Below, in pieces: positions 1-6,061 of a stretch of 6,641 bases of DNA (position 1 is the first letter of the stretch; each line of letters starts with the position of its first letter). The position numbers and the translations under genes were made by a program. This DNA comes from Candidatus Woesearchaeota archaeon CG10_big_fil_rev_8_21_14_0_10_32_24 (GTDB lineage Archaea; Nanobdellota; Nanobdellia; Woesearchaeales; GW2011-AR9): contig PCYG01000044.1 of assembly GCA_002763025.1 (NCBI GenBank), forward strand, positions 6,783-13,423, given 5' to 3'. The notes beneath the pieces are model-generated. The model was given only the letters and a program-made list of their open reading frames with translations. It searched no databases and had not been told where the DNA came from.

Positions 1-680
1 CTTAAAATCTTGCTTCCTTTGACACAAAATGGAACCGTTCTTCCTTCAACTTTAAATTGATTTGATCCACAATCTGTATATTTCCAGTTTACTTTTTTAT
101 GTTGATCAAGACACGCATTAAGATCATTATTTTGATTACATTTTTGTAAGATTTCTAGTAATTCTGATTTGAGAACTTCATATTCATTAAAACTATACCC
201 CAATAAAACATGAAAATTCTGTGGAAATTCATAAATGGCCATATTATATTGGGGATTTAAAGAAGTTACATTTAACATCTTTTTACCTTTTCCACGAACT
301 TCCTGACCTTCAATAGAAACATCAAAGGTATCTCCTTCAAATAATTCATTAAAAGTTAATCCAAATTCTTGTGAAACTTCAGGAAAACAATTTAAACCTA
401 ATTTATTCAATCCAAATGTTTTACCACAAGGAGAATCCTCATAATACCCTCCACGTGCTGCTAATTGTAATACGCTTTTCCGCAATACTATCCCTGCATT
501 TTGATCTAAGTTATGTAAATCTTGTTCTCCTTGATACACAAAATCTTGTAAAAATGTGGTTTGCCATTCGCCTTTTTCTTTCACACTAACGTCTACACTA
601 TGTGACATAATGATAAAAAACGTAAATGCACCAATTAAAAAAAGAGGGATCCAATGAAATATGCTTGCTTTTTTATTCAT
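1..680 (-). CDS. Membrane-anchored protein with cysteine-containing ectodomain, 3' end beyond window
   Basis: Last visible gene of the operon. It reads 226 complete codons from ATG at 678-680 and has no stop before the left edge, so the C-terminus is missing. The N-terminus is MNKKASIFHW followed by one hydrophobic helix at about residues 9-26. KK-A at 3-5 fits the [K/R][G/A] form of archaeal prepilin-peptidase sites, with Ala instead of the Gly seen in its neighbours. The ectodomain has six cysteines so far (85, 98, 181, 190, 204, 219) and a segment ending AARGGYYED near 75-82. From memory, this resembles an LQGGY-type motif in large uncharacterised DPANN archaeal proteins, but I cannot confirm that. 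The start overlaps the preceding stop by 8 nt (ATGAATAA), which indicates translational coupling. The function is unknown; a surface subunit of the same assembly as its neighbours is inferred. Confidence 0.85.
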   Translation of the reverse strand, partial: MNKKASIFHWIPLFLIGAFTFFIIMSHSVDVSVKEKGEWQTTFLQDFVYQGEQDLHNLDQNAGIVLRKSVLQLAARGGYYEDSPCGKTFGLNKLGLNCFPEVSQEFGLTFNELFEGDTFDVSIEGQEVRGKGKKMLNVTSLNPQYNMAIYEFPQNFHVLLGYSFNEYEVLKSELLEILQKCNQNNDLNACLDQHKKVNWKYTDCGSNQFKVEGRTVPFCVKGSKIL

Positions 681-1161
681 TTTTCTTGAACACCACCGTA
701 ATTAAAGGAACATTTTTGTTTGTAGGATTTACTAATTGTAATACGGATTCTGTTTCCCCACTTGAAATAAATCTATTACTAAAAGACATTTTATAATCTT
801 TTTTTTGAATGTAATCTTGTGCATTGTACACTTCAACAGCACCTTCTAAATCATATTTATTAAAGAACCCCTTTGTCTTTGCTTCAAATAAATTAGGATT
901 ATTTTTATTAAATGCATAGAGTATAAGATCTTGCATTGTCGTTTGTACACCATTTAAATTCGTTGCGGTATTTAGGAAAAATAAATGAGTTCTCGTTGTA
1001 TCAACAAAATTTATTTTTTCCATGGTAACATCTTTATTATCACTAACATTGAAATAAAGTACGCCACCAATAAGAATTAATCCGAGAACTAATAAAACCG
1101 TCATAAATATAAAATCCATCATGTCGTCCAAAAATCCTTTTTTATCTTTGAATAATCTCAT
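673..1161 (-). CDS. Prepilin-like single-pass membrane protein without cysteines (162 aa)
   Basis: The N-terminus MRLFKDKKGF carries the K-K-G site at residues 7-9, with Phe at the position after the putative cut. A strongly hydrophobic helix follows at about 16-38 and then a soluble, probably extracellular domain of about 120 residues. It is the only full-length product with a sizeable ectodomain here that has no cysteine at all, so any fold would not depend on disulfides. The region LFFLNTATNLNGVQTTMQDL (60-79) is a likely amphipathic helix and the C-terminal 30 residues look beta-rich. ATG overlaps the upstream stop as ATGA (1158-1161), and its own stop overlaps the next start by 8 nt. I recognise no named family. 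Membership of the pilin-like set is inferred from the signal sequence and the operon position. Confidence 0.88.
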   Translation of the reverse strand: MRLFKDKKGFLDDMMDFIFMTVLLVLGLILIGGVLYFNVSDNKDVTMEKINFVDTTRTHLFFLNTATNLNGVQTTMQDLILYAFNKNNPNLFEAKTKGFFNKYDLEGAVEVYNAQDYIQKKDYKMSFSNRFISSGETESVLQLVNPTNKNVPLITVVFKKNE

Positions 1162-1619
1162 CTGCTAATTGATACCTTCATGTGCGTCTCAATAAATTGA
1201 TCCCCACTTTTTACAAACACTTTCTTTTTGGGAAGTTCAAATTTTACTCTATTAAGAATAAAATTATTGGTCATTAATTTGTCTTGCGTAAAACCATCTA
1301 CTTCAATACCAAAATTGAAATCTTTCAATCCAGTTGCACTTGAAGAGGTTTGATAGCACCTATTAAGCTGATCTTTGTTTAACTTAAGTGGATCAATCAC
1401 ATCGGGAAATATTCTCCCTGTTTTTGTATCCTTATACGCGAAACAATCTTCTGTATGTGTAAATCGTAATGCGATAATCTCAGCTTCAAATTCTTCTGGT
1501 ATGCCAAGTTGGCTATTTTGAAACATGGATAAGATCATTGCAAACGCAAAAATGGTCATGGTAATCACTATACCTGCAAGCATCCAATACAAGGATTTTC
1601 GTGTTACATCAAATACCAT
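1158..1619 (-). CDS. Single-pass membrane protein with two-cysteine ectodomain, atypical signal (153 aa)
   Basis: The protein begins MVFDVTRKSLYW and has one membrane helix at about residues 10-33. It lacks the K-K-G site of its neighbours. The nearest equivalent is R-K-S at 7-9, which would be an unusual substrate for a class III signal peptidase, so it may stay as an uncleaved anchor. The ectodomain has two cysteines (59 and 88) flanking the segment FAYKDTKTGRIFPDVID, and they are well placed for one disulfide. The C-terminal part alternates polar and hydrophobic residues in a beta-like way. The start lies 1 nt beyond the upstream stop, and the end overlaps the next gene as ATGA. The pattern around Cys59 (DCFAY, then TGRIFP) looks like a conserved core, but I cannot name the family. 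Confidence 0.87.
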   Translation of the reverse strand: MVFDVTRKSLYWMLAGIVITMTIFAFAMILSMFQNSQLGIPEEFEAEIIALRFTHTEDCFAYKDTKTGRIFPDVIDPLKLNKDQLNRCYQTSSSATGLKDFNFGIEVDGFTQDKLMTNNFILNRVKFELPKKKVFVKSGDQFIETHMKVSISR

Positions 1620-1620
1620 A

Positions 1621-2022
1621 TTAGCATTTTCCTAATTTTATTTCTTTTTGAAGTGTTTTTTCTAAACACACATTTTTCTGTGTTTCCACAAATCCTGATA
1701 CTTTGTAATCTGACGGGACATGGAATATTTTTTGAATTGAACTTTTAGTTTTACCAGCTTCCCATACTTCCACAGAATTTTGTTTTAATACAATATTAAA
1801 AGGTGTTAAATCCCCTGGATAATTTATAATAGCATGCTCAGGAGAAGCCACTAATGTATTTACCATTAATCCAAAATCGTTTGCTAAATTTACTTTATTT
1901 GAAGTTTGAGATGTTGCAAATTTCTCCGCAATGCTAAACGCCATAAACACCACTAAACCCACAATAATTATCTCAAACATAATCATAAGAGTAATATTTC
2001 CTTTTTTATATGAAAACATCAT
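1621..2022 (-). CDS. Prepilin-like single-pass membrane protein (133 aa)
   Basis: The N-terminus MMFSYKKGNI gives a K-K-G site at residues 6-8, followed by a hydrophobic helix at about 10-32. Then comes a compact ectodomain with the segment LMVNTLVASPEHAIINYPGD (52-71) and a beta-like stretch ending VEVW near 87. From memory, this layout (a helix ending in ASP-, then short strands) recurs in small uncharacterised DPANN membrane proteins; this is recollection, not a search. Two cysteines sit near the end, at 119 and at the final residue 133. Two consecutive ATG codons are available, and the first (2020-2022) gives the ATGA overlap with the upstream stop used elsewhere in this operon. The preceding bases contain AGGGGTG, but it lies too close to the start to be a normal ribosome binding site. 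Confidence 0.86.
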   Translation of the reverse strand: MMFSYKKGNITLMIMFEIIIVGLVVFMAFSIAEKFATSQTSNKVNLANDFGLMVNTLVASPEHAIINYPGDLTPFNIVLKQNSVEVWEAGKTKSSIQKIFHVPSDYKVSGFVETQKNVCLEKTLQKEIKLGKC

Positions 2023-2666
2023 GACACCCCTGTAATCCTAATAGAATCTTGTTCTCTTAACATATAAACTGTAGACCGACGATTAACTTCATAGTAATTT
2101 ACAGAATCCCACGATGAATCAGAGACTAAATTTCGTTCAATCAAAAAACCATTTTTACATTTATATGAATTAACTGAATGGGATTCACCAAGACTACAAG
2201 TATCTATTGTAATATCAAAATCAAAATTGTCACATAAAAATCTATGTGGTTTCACCTCAATAGTTCTTGATAACCGAGAGATTTCAAACTCTGATTTTCG
2301 TAAAAGACAGATACAATTTTGGTCCTCTTTACATGCTGCCGGTTTTTGAATATTTAGGTCAATATTGAAATCACCTTCTGCATCTATCACCACATTAACT
2401 TGAAGTTTATTTTTTTCATAATACACAATTGCTGTTTGAGCATCTAAAATTAACAATGTACTAAACCGATCCCCTGCTTGTTTTTCTTTTACAAACTGAT
2501 GTAATTCTGCAACGAATTTAACAAAATTATCTTTGGCTTGCTCACTTGTTCGTGTAGCAGCATCTATAATTTTATTGACAAAAATACAAGAAGGAACAAA
2601 AATAATAATAGCAAGAAGTATGGTCACTAAAAATTTTACCATAATACCTTTCCGGTTCCAATTCAT
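2019..2666 (-). CDS. Prepilin-like membrane protein with six-cysteine ectodomain (215 aa)
   Basis: I start the gene at ATG 2664-2666, not at an upstream GTG (2676-2678). The ATG makes an ATGA overlap with the preceding stop and gives the short leader MNWNRKG. R-K-G at residues 5-7 is followed by a hydrophobic helix at about 9-30, in which Cys27 lies near the outer end. A probable helical linker (about 35-62) leads to beta-like segments. Six further cysteines are at 112, 118, 120, 145, 157 and 170, the first three clustered as C-x5-C-x-C. The even number outside the membrane suits three disulfides. The segment LLILDAQTAIVYYEKN (71-86) looks like a conserved core. The family is unknown to me; an exported surface subunit is inferred. 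Confidence 0.87.
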   Translation of the reverse strand: MNWNRKGIMVKFLVTILLAIIIFVPSCIFVNKIIDAATRTSEQAKDNFVKFVAELHQFVKEKQAGDRFSTLLILDAQTAIVYYEKNKLQVNVVIDAEGDFNIDLNIQKPAACKEDQNCICLLRKSEFEISRLSRTIEVKPHRFLCDNFDFDITIDTCSLGESHSVNSYKCKNGFLIERNLVSDSSWDSVNYYEVNRRSTVYMLREQDSIRITGVS

Positions 2667-3523
2667 TTTTTGATCCACTCTTTATCCTTACATTCATAAT
2701 CTTGACCATTTACACTAATAGTCGCTTTATTATTTTGTCCACATCCAACCCAAAATCCTCGGTTACACAAAAGAGAACCAGATGTAGGAGGTGCTTTCCA
2801 TTTGTAAGTAAAAAGTATGCGAGGATTATCTTCATTATCTACAGAATGGTAAGATGTTTGGATTGCGGATGCATCAATATTTGAATAGGTTGATTGAGAA
2901 ATAATTGTACCATCTGCAAATTGTTTCTGACCACAATCATTTTGATCTAAATATATATCTTGTTCACTTGCCATAATCCAACAATTAACAGTTAAGGGTT
3001 GCTTTACATATTCGTCACCATCACAATCGTTATCTTCAGTAGGACAATTTGCTTGTGCATCCCCCACCCATGTTGAACATGCTTGTCTAACTATTCCTTG
3101 TTTAGAAGAATCACTATCTTGTGCAAAAATTTCTAAAGATCTAAAATGTTGTAAAGCTTGTTCATCAGGTGTACGTATGGAATTCCCATCTTCTTCTGAT
3201 GGACTTTTTCCGCAAGGATTAATAAGCCCACAAGCAGTATCTGTATTATATTTTTGTTTATCTGCATTCTTTTGAGCTAATGTGAATTCGGCAGGACATC
3301 CTCTATAAACCGAAGCATAATCACCAGAAGTACATGGACATTCATCGGCTGCCCCCTTAATATCATCACAATCGGGATCTGCATCAATACCCCCAATTTT
3401 TGATTTGATAGAATCTCCAAAATCAAAAAGATGTGGGAAGAACGTGCCAATAATAACCACCAAAATAACTATTGCAAGAATTAAAGTGATCAACTTCCAC
3501 ATCATCTCTCCCTTTTTATTCAC
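2663..3523 (-). CDS. Prepilin-like membrane protein with large 14-cysteine, acidic-loop ectodomain (286 aa)
   Basis: I chose the GTG start at 3521-3523 over an upstream TTG (3557-3559). It gives the standard MNKKGEMMWK leader and overlaps the upstream stop by 8 nt (GTGAATAA), the same arrangement as at 673-680. The helix spans about residues 9-28. The ectodomain holds 14 cysteines (52, 62, 64, 76, 98, 104, 149, 160, 167, 181, 197, 253, 261, 278). The stretch DADPDCDDIKGAADECPC (47-64) resembles the acidic calcium-binding repeats of thrombospondin type 3, and EDNDCDGDE (163-171) is a second acidic loop. The C-terminal end (CNRGFWVGCG through KEWIKK) looks like a small disulfide-closed beta unit. 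A calcium- and disulfide-stabilised cell-surface protein is inferred; I do not recognise the family as a whole. Confidence 0.87.
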   Translation of the reverse strand: MNKKGEMMWKLITLILAIVILVVIIGTFFPHLFDFGDSIKSKIGGIDADPDCDDIKGAADECPCTSGDYASVYRGCPAEFTLAQKNADKQKYNTDTACGLINPCGKSPSEEDGNSIRTPDEQALQHFRSLEIFAQDSDSSKQGIVRQACSTWVGDAQANCPTEDNDCDGDEYVKQPLTVNCWIMASEQDIYLDQNDCGQKQFADGTIISQSTYSNIDASAIQTSYHSVDNEDNPRILFTYKWKAPPTSGSLLCNRGFWVGCGQNNKATISVNGQDYECKDKEWIKK

Positions 3524-4712
3524 CTGCAATATCCCCCGATCCACACATCTCTTGTGCAATTTGTAAATTTCCTAAGTAAATAGAACTAACATCTCGTTCT
3601 CCATAAAATGTGGTTAAAATATTTTTAGCTCCACTATATGCCATAGCACTACCTGTTAAAAGTGCACCTGTCCCTAGTTTAGCTGCGCCTGCAACCACTG
3701 CTACTTTGGTAGTAAGGCCTGCTCCAGCAAGTGCTGCTCCTCCTGATCCTAACATACCTGATGATGCGGCGGCGGCGGCTGCGGTGGCGGTTTCGGCAGC
3801 AACTGTAGCGGCTGCAGATGCTTCAGCGGCAGCTGTCACAATTGCTGTTGCGGAAGCTCCTGACGCTGTTACCGCCGTAGATGTAGCTGCAGCAGCGGTA
3901 GCGGCAGCTGCGGCTTCAGCAGCAGTGGCCACAGCAGCGGCTGGTGCGGCACAAACACCAGCAGTCCCAACAACACATGCAACAATCAATGTACCGACTA
4001 CAACTACGCCAACAACAACAACTGCACCAACAATAATTTTTCCAGCACCTTTCCAGGCTTCTCCATCGCCAACTTCTCTATTCTTTGGCATCATGGAAAT
4101 CGCATATCCTTCACGAGGTAAAATCGCAGGTACTGTAAACACTACTCGTCCTGGACCACCATACGTTTGAATATAATCTAAATATGTTTTACCTTTATTT
4201 TTATATTTATGAGTGGTCAAATAATTTTCCATTTCTCCAGCCATAATTGGGCCACCCTTAATGTCATCTTGTGCAATATTAATGGTATAACAATTAAAAC
4301 ATTTATTTTCCGTTTCACCGAAATCAAATACTGCAGGAATTATTGAAAAATCAGAACTATGTAATAATTCTTCATATTTGCCTTCACCAAACATCTCCCA
4401 ACATCGTGCCATAGAATCTGCAACTTCTTTCTTGATTTTTTCACGATCTCCTGTAGTACGTTTATCTATAGTTCTACATAAAGCGGGAACAGGTTTTAAT
4501 TTTGCTTTAATTGCCCAACTGTCTTCACTTCCTAATTTAATGGTGGTTGCAACTCGTAATGCAATACTTTGTTTACATAACATTTCTGCTTCAGTATTAT
4601 CATCTTGATTTACAAATCTCAATAGCACACCAGAAATAACGATGAATGCAATTAATGTAATCATAATACTTACAATGAATCCTGCCGTCATTCCTTTTTT
4701 ATTTATGAACAT
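3516..4712 (-). CDS. Prepilin-like protein with Cys-rich domain and long Ala/Gly/Val-rich hydrophobic region (398 aa)
   Basis: This is the largest complete gene. The leader MFINKKGMTA carries K-K-G at residues 5-7 and the first helix is at about 11-33. An ectodomain follows with cysteines at 46, 79, 104, 138 and 141. Its recognisable pieces are MARCWEMFGEGK (101-112) and CFNC (138-141), which look like a conserved core. After YLDYIQTYGGPG near 177-188 comes a second, very unusual part. Residues 222-250 are Gly/Val-rich and hydrophobic, 255-316 are 38 of 62 alanine with interspersed Thr, Ser, Val and Glu, and 319-361 are Gly/Ala-rich. A short polar tail with Cys390 ends the protein. The second part could form membrane hairpins or long alanine helices. 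The start overlaps the upstream stop by 10 nt and is preceded by AAGGTG at 4720-4725. The function is unknown. Confidence 0.9.
   Translation of the reverse strand: MFINKKGMTAGFIVSIMITLIAFIVISGVLLRFVNQDDNTEAEMLCKQSIALRVATTIKLGSEDSWAIKAKLKPVPALCRTIDKRTTGDREKIKKEVADSMARCWEMFGEGKYEELLHSSDFSIIPAVFDFGETENKCFNCYTINIAQDDIKGGPIMAGEMENYLTTHKYKNKGKTYLDYIQTYGGPGRVVFTVPAILPREGYAISMMPKNREVGDGEAWKGAGKIIVGAVVVVGVVVVGTLIVACVVGTAGVCAAPAAAVATAAEAAAAATAAAATSTAVTASGASATAIVTAAAEASAAATVAAETATAAAAAASSGMLGSGGAALAGAGLTTKVAVVAGAAKLGTGALLTGSAMAYSGAKNILTTFYGERDVSSIYLGNLQIAQEMCGSGDIAGE
3765..3950 (-). repeat. Alanine-codon low-complexity tract inside the 398-aa gene
   Basis: This stretch codes for residues 255-316 of the 398-aa protein, of which 38 are alanine. 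On the plus strand it is dominated by GCN/NGC triplets, with an almost pure GCG/GCT/GTG run at 3766-3790. It is visibly richer in G and C than the AT-rich surroundings. Different alanine codons are mixed over most of its length, so it is not a simple recent triplet expansion throughout. The short GCGGCGGCGGCG core could slip. The triplet bias also opens a long frame on the opposite strand, which I treat as a shadow. Confidence 0.8.
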
Positions 4713-5482
4713 AGTTTCACACCTTGTACATTATCAAAATAATCGTTATCAATGCCGTCATCATCCGCATTTACTGCTTTATTTGTGGGAAAGAAACAAA
4801 TGTTTTTTCCGTCAGGTGTGAATAGCCACCCATTATTTTCCATATTATCTCCTTCATCATTGATTGGATTCTTTTCTTCAGGAAAATCTGCAACTGAAAT
4901 ACCATTACCATCTGATGTTGTTGCACCAAATTTATATGATAATATTACAGCGCTAACTGGCATGAAATAATTCCCAGGATTTAAAGAGGTCTTATCAAAG
5001 AAACGTGCAACAAAATTTGTTGTAATTTCTTCACTTCCTCCTATCACGCACGGCACCATATTTTCAAATTTATCTTCTAATGTTGTATCAACTTGTTTTC
5101 CACCGGCCCCACTATGCACAACTAATTTTGAATCTGTATTAGAGATACGCACAAAAGAAATAGATGTTCGTTCATTTCCATCTCTAAAATCGTCAAACAC
5201 GGGACCTTTCACAAAACAATTTTCATTGCCTGGTTTTAGCATTGTTTCATTAATAATTTTAACTAACTCTTTAATTTTAACAATATGATGTACAGGTGTA
5301 ATAATCTCGCTTCCATTAAGAGCGTTCTCTCCAAACGTAAGATCTGGTGCTACAACTTTTGCACTGGAAATAACATCTTTCAAATCTTCCCATGCACCAC
5401 CTTGACCAAAAAAAATAAAGAGAACTACAACTAATAAAATAAGAGGTATAATGTAAAACACTAATTTAGTTGCATATCCCAT
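4703..5482 (-). CDS. Single-pass membrane protein with four-cysteine ectodomain, no KKG site (259 aa)
   Basis: The N-terminus MGYATKLVFY leads straight into a hydrophobic helix at about residues 7-26. There is one lysine at position 6 and no K-K-G, so a prepilin-type cut is not evident and the helix may be a permanent anchor. The ectodomain has four cysteines (89, 145, 229, 258). A segment near 65-90 (KIKELVKIINETM, then NENCFV) looks helical up to the first cysteine. The part around WLFTPDGKNICFFPT (219-233) looks like a conserved beta unit. Next to it is an acidic loop, NADDDGIDNDYFDN (238-251), which could bind a metal such as calcium. The start is 2 nt beyond the upstream stop, and the end overlaps the next gene by 10 nt. 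The family and function are not recognised. Confidence 0.87.
   Translation of the reverse strand: MGYATKLVFYIIPLILLVVVLFIFFGQGGAWEDLKDVISSAKVVAPDLTFGENALNGSEIITPVHHIVKIKELVKIINETMLKPGNENCFVKGPVFDDFRDGNERTSISFVRISNTDSKLVVHSGAGGKQVDTTLEDKFENMVPCVIGGSEEITTNFVARFFDKTSLNPGNYFMPVSAVILSYKFGATTSDGNGISVADFPEEKNPINDEGDNMENNGWLFTPDGKNICFFPTNKAVNADDDGIDNDYFDNVQGVKLCS
4720..4725 (-). promoter_or_regulatory. Internal ribosome binding site AAGGTG for the 398-aa gene
   Basis: AAGGTG on the minus strand lies 7 nt before the ATG at 4710-4712, inside the end of the preceding gene. It matches part of the anti-Shine-Dalgarno complement (GGAGGTGA). It supports that start and suggests that this long gene gets independent ribosome loading, whereas several other junctions in the operon have no such motif. 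Confidence 0.45.
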
Positions 5483-5484
5483 GA

Positions 5485-5631
5485 TTATAAAAAATTTTTG
5501 AGGTTGCCAAGTAACGTATCAGATTCAGATCCAATTGATTGCCATAAAATTGTTGCAAGGATTAAAAGGATCATTAATATAATTAAGGTCACAATTAATT
5601 TCATTTCCATTCCTTTTTTGTTGGATTTCAT
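5485..5631 (-). CDS. Prepilin-like microprotein, single membrane helix (48 aa)
   Basis: ATG at 5629-5631 opens a 48-codon frame ending with TAA at 5485-5487. The product begins MKSNKKGMEMK, with K-K-G at residues 5-7, and then has one hydrophobic helix at about 12-30. A polar tail of 18 residues follows (QSIGSESDTLLGNLKNFL). The start overlaps the preceding stop as ATGA, and the next gene begins 2 nt after its end. This exact fit, together with the shared leader motif, is the main reason to believe in so short a gene. If processed after Gly7 it would leave a 41-residue peptide, mostly helix, like a minimal pilin core without a globular head. The function is unknown. Confidence 0.8.
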   Translation of the reverse strand: MKSNKKGMEMKLIVTLIILMILLILATILWQSIGSESDTLLGNLKNFL

Positions 5632-5792
5632 GGGTTTATTAAATCAAATTTTCCTTTAAGACCTGTCACAAAAACAATAAAAATAATCAAGGCCAACATT
5701 AAAACTACAATCAAGGTGATGGTTGCATTGCTCATTCCTTTCTTTGATATCACTTTCCTATTATTCCATAAAGAAAAAAAAGAAGTGATCAT
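5628..5792 (-). CDS. Prepilin-like microprotein, single membrane helix (54 aa)
   Basis: ATG at 5790-5792, 1 nt after the preceding stop, opens 54 codons ending in TGA at 5628-5630, and the stop overlaps the next start as ATGA. K-K-G is at residues 17-19, followed by MSNAT and a hydrophobic helix at about 23-43, then a short tail GLKGKFDLINP. The 19-residue leader is longer than in its neighbours (5 to 9 residues up to the Gly). An in-frame GTG at 5751-5753 would give VISKKGM and a 41-aa product with a leader of normal length. The ATG is preferred because it keeps the tight spacing, but the GTG remains a real alternative. The product has no cysteines and practically no ectodomain. The function is unknown. 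Confidence 0.75.
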   Translation of the reverse strand: MITSFFSLWNNRKVISKKGMSNATITLIVVLMLALIIFIVFVTGLKGKFDLINP

Positions 5793-5793
5793 T

Positions 5794-6057
5794 TTATGTG
5801 GTTAATTTTTTTCCACCACCAACACAACAAAATTGATCTGTGTCAAAAGCATCTTTAGGACATTCAATGCTAGGATTAATGGTACCATTACCACAATCGG
5901 CTTTAGGCATACATGATCCAGCATAACATGCACTGATTCCAACTTTAGCACGACCGGTGCTACTCGTAAACATAAAAACAAGAACAACCAATACAATGAT
6001 TGCGAGAACTGCACCAATGATAATCCACCACATGTCAGCTCCACCTTTTTTGTTCAT
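5794..6057 (-). CDS. Prepilin-like membrane protein with small six-cysteine domain (87 aa)
   Basis: I start at ATG 6055-6057, 4 nt after the upstream stop. The alternative is a GTG at 6091-6093, which would add 12 residues overlapping the previous gene and bury the MNKKGG leader. The helix runs from about residue 10 to 30. A disulfide-type mini-domain follows with cysteines at 44, 49, 55, 66, 77 and 78, in the order C-x4-C-x5-C-x10-C-x10-CC, ending CCVGGGKK. The spacing and the terminal CC pair recall small cystine-stabilised domains. I believe similar short Cys-rich KKG proteins occur in other DPANN archaea, but this is memory only. GGGGAT-like bases before the ATG may help ribosome binding. 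An exported, oxidised small surface subunit is inferred. Confidence 0.87.
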   Translation of the reverse strand: MNKKGGADMWWIIIGAVLAIIVLVVLVFMFTSSTGRAKVGISACYAGSCMPKADCGNGTINPSIECPKDAFDTDQFCCVGGGKKLTT

Positions 6058-6061
6058 TATT

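Noticed and set aside
371..589. Plus-strand frame of 72 codons
   Set aside because: It is opposite the incomplete minus-strand gene that reads through from 680 to the left edge with sensible composition, so it is a shadow.
2702..2884. Plus-strand frame of 60 codons
   Set aside because: It is a shadow of the 14-cysteine gene, with no start signal.
3524..3559. Upstream TTG start for the 286-aa gene (adds 12 residues)
   Set aside because: It would overlap the previous gene by 44 nt and place extra residues, including a cysteine, before the NKKG leader. The GTG at 3521-3523 gives the leader form seen in its neighbours.
3766..3790. GCG-type triplet run as a possible CRISPR-like or mobile-element repeat
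   Set aside because: There are no spaced direct repeats, terminal inverted repeats or transposase. It is in frame with alanine codons of one gene.
3610..4170. Long plus-strand frame (186 codons) rich in Ala, Thr and Pro
   Set aside because: It lies entirely opposite the 398-aa gene, and its length comes from the GCN triplet bias, which reads as Ala-rich on both strands. It has no membrane signal or ribosome binding site, and the minus-strand gene fits the operon exactly.
4378..4970. Two plus-strand frames (4378-4608 and 4752-4970)
   Set aside because: Both are opposite well-supported minus-strand genes and have no start signals or independent evidence.
5802..6044. Minus-strand frame of 80 codons overlapping the 87-aa Cys-rich gene in another frame
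   Set aside because: The 87-aa frame has the KKG leader, the helix and regular cysteines, while the other frame is a leucine- and valine-rich shadow of the same bases.
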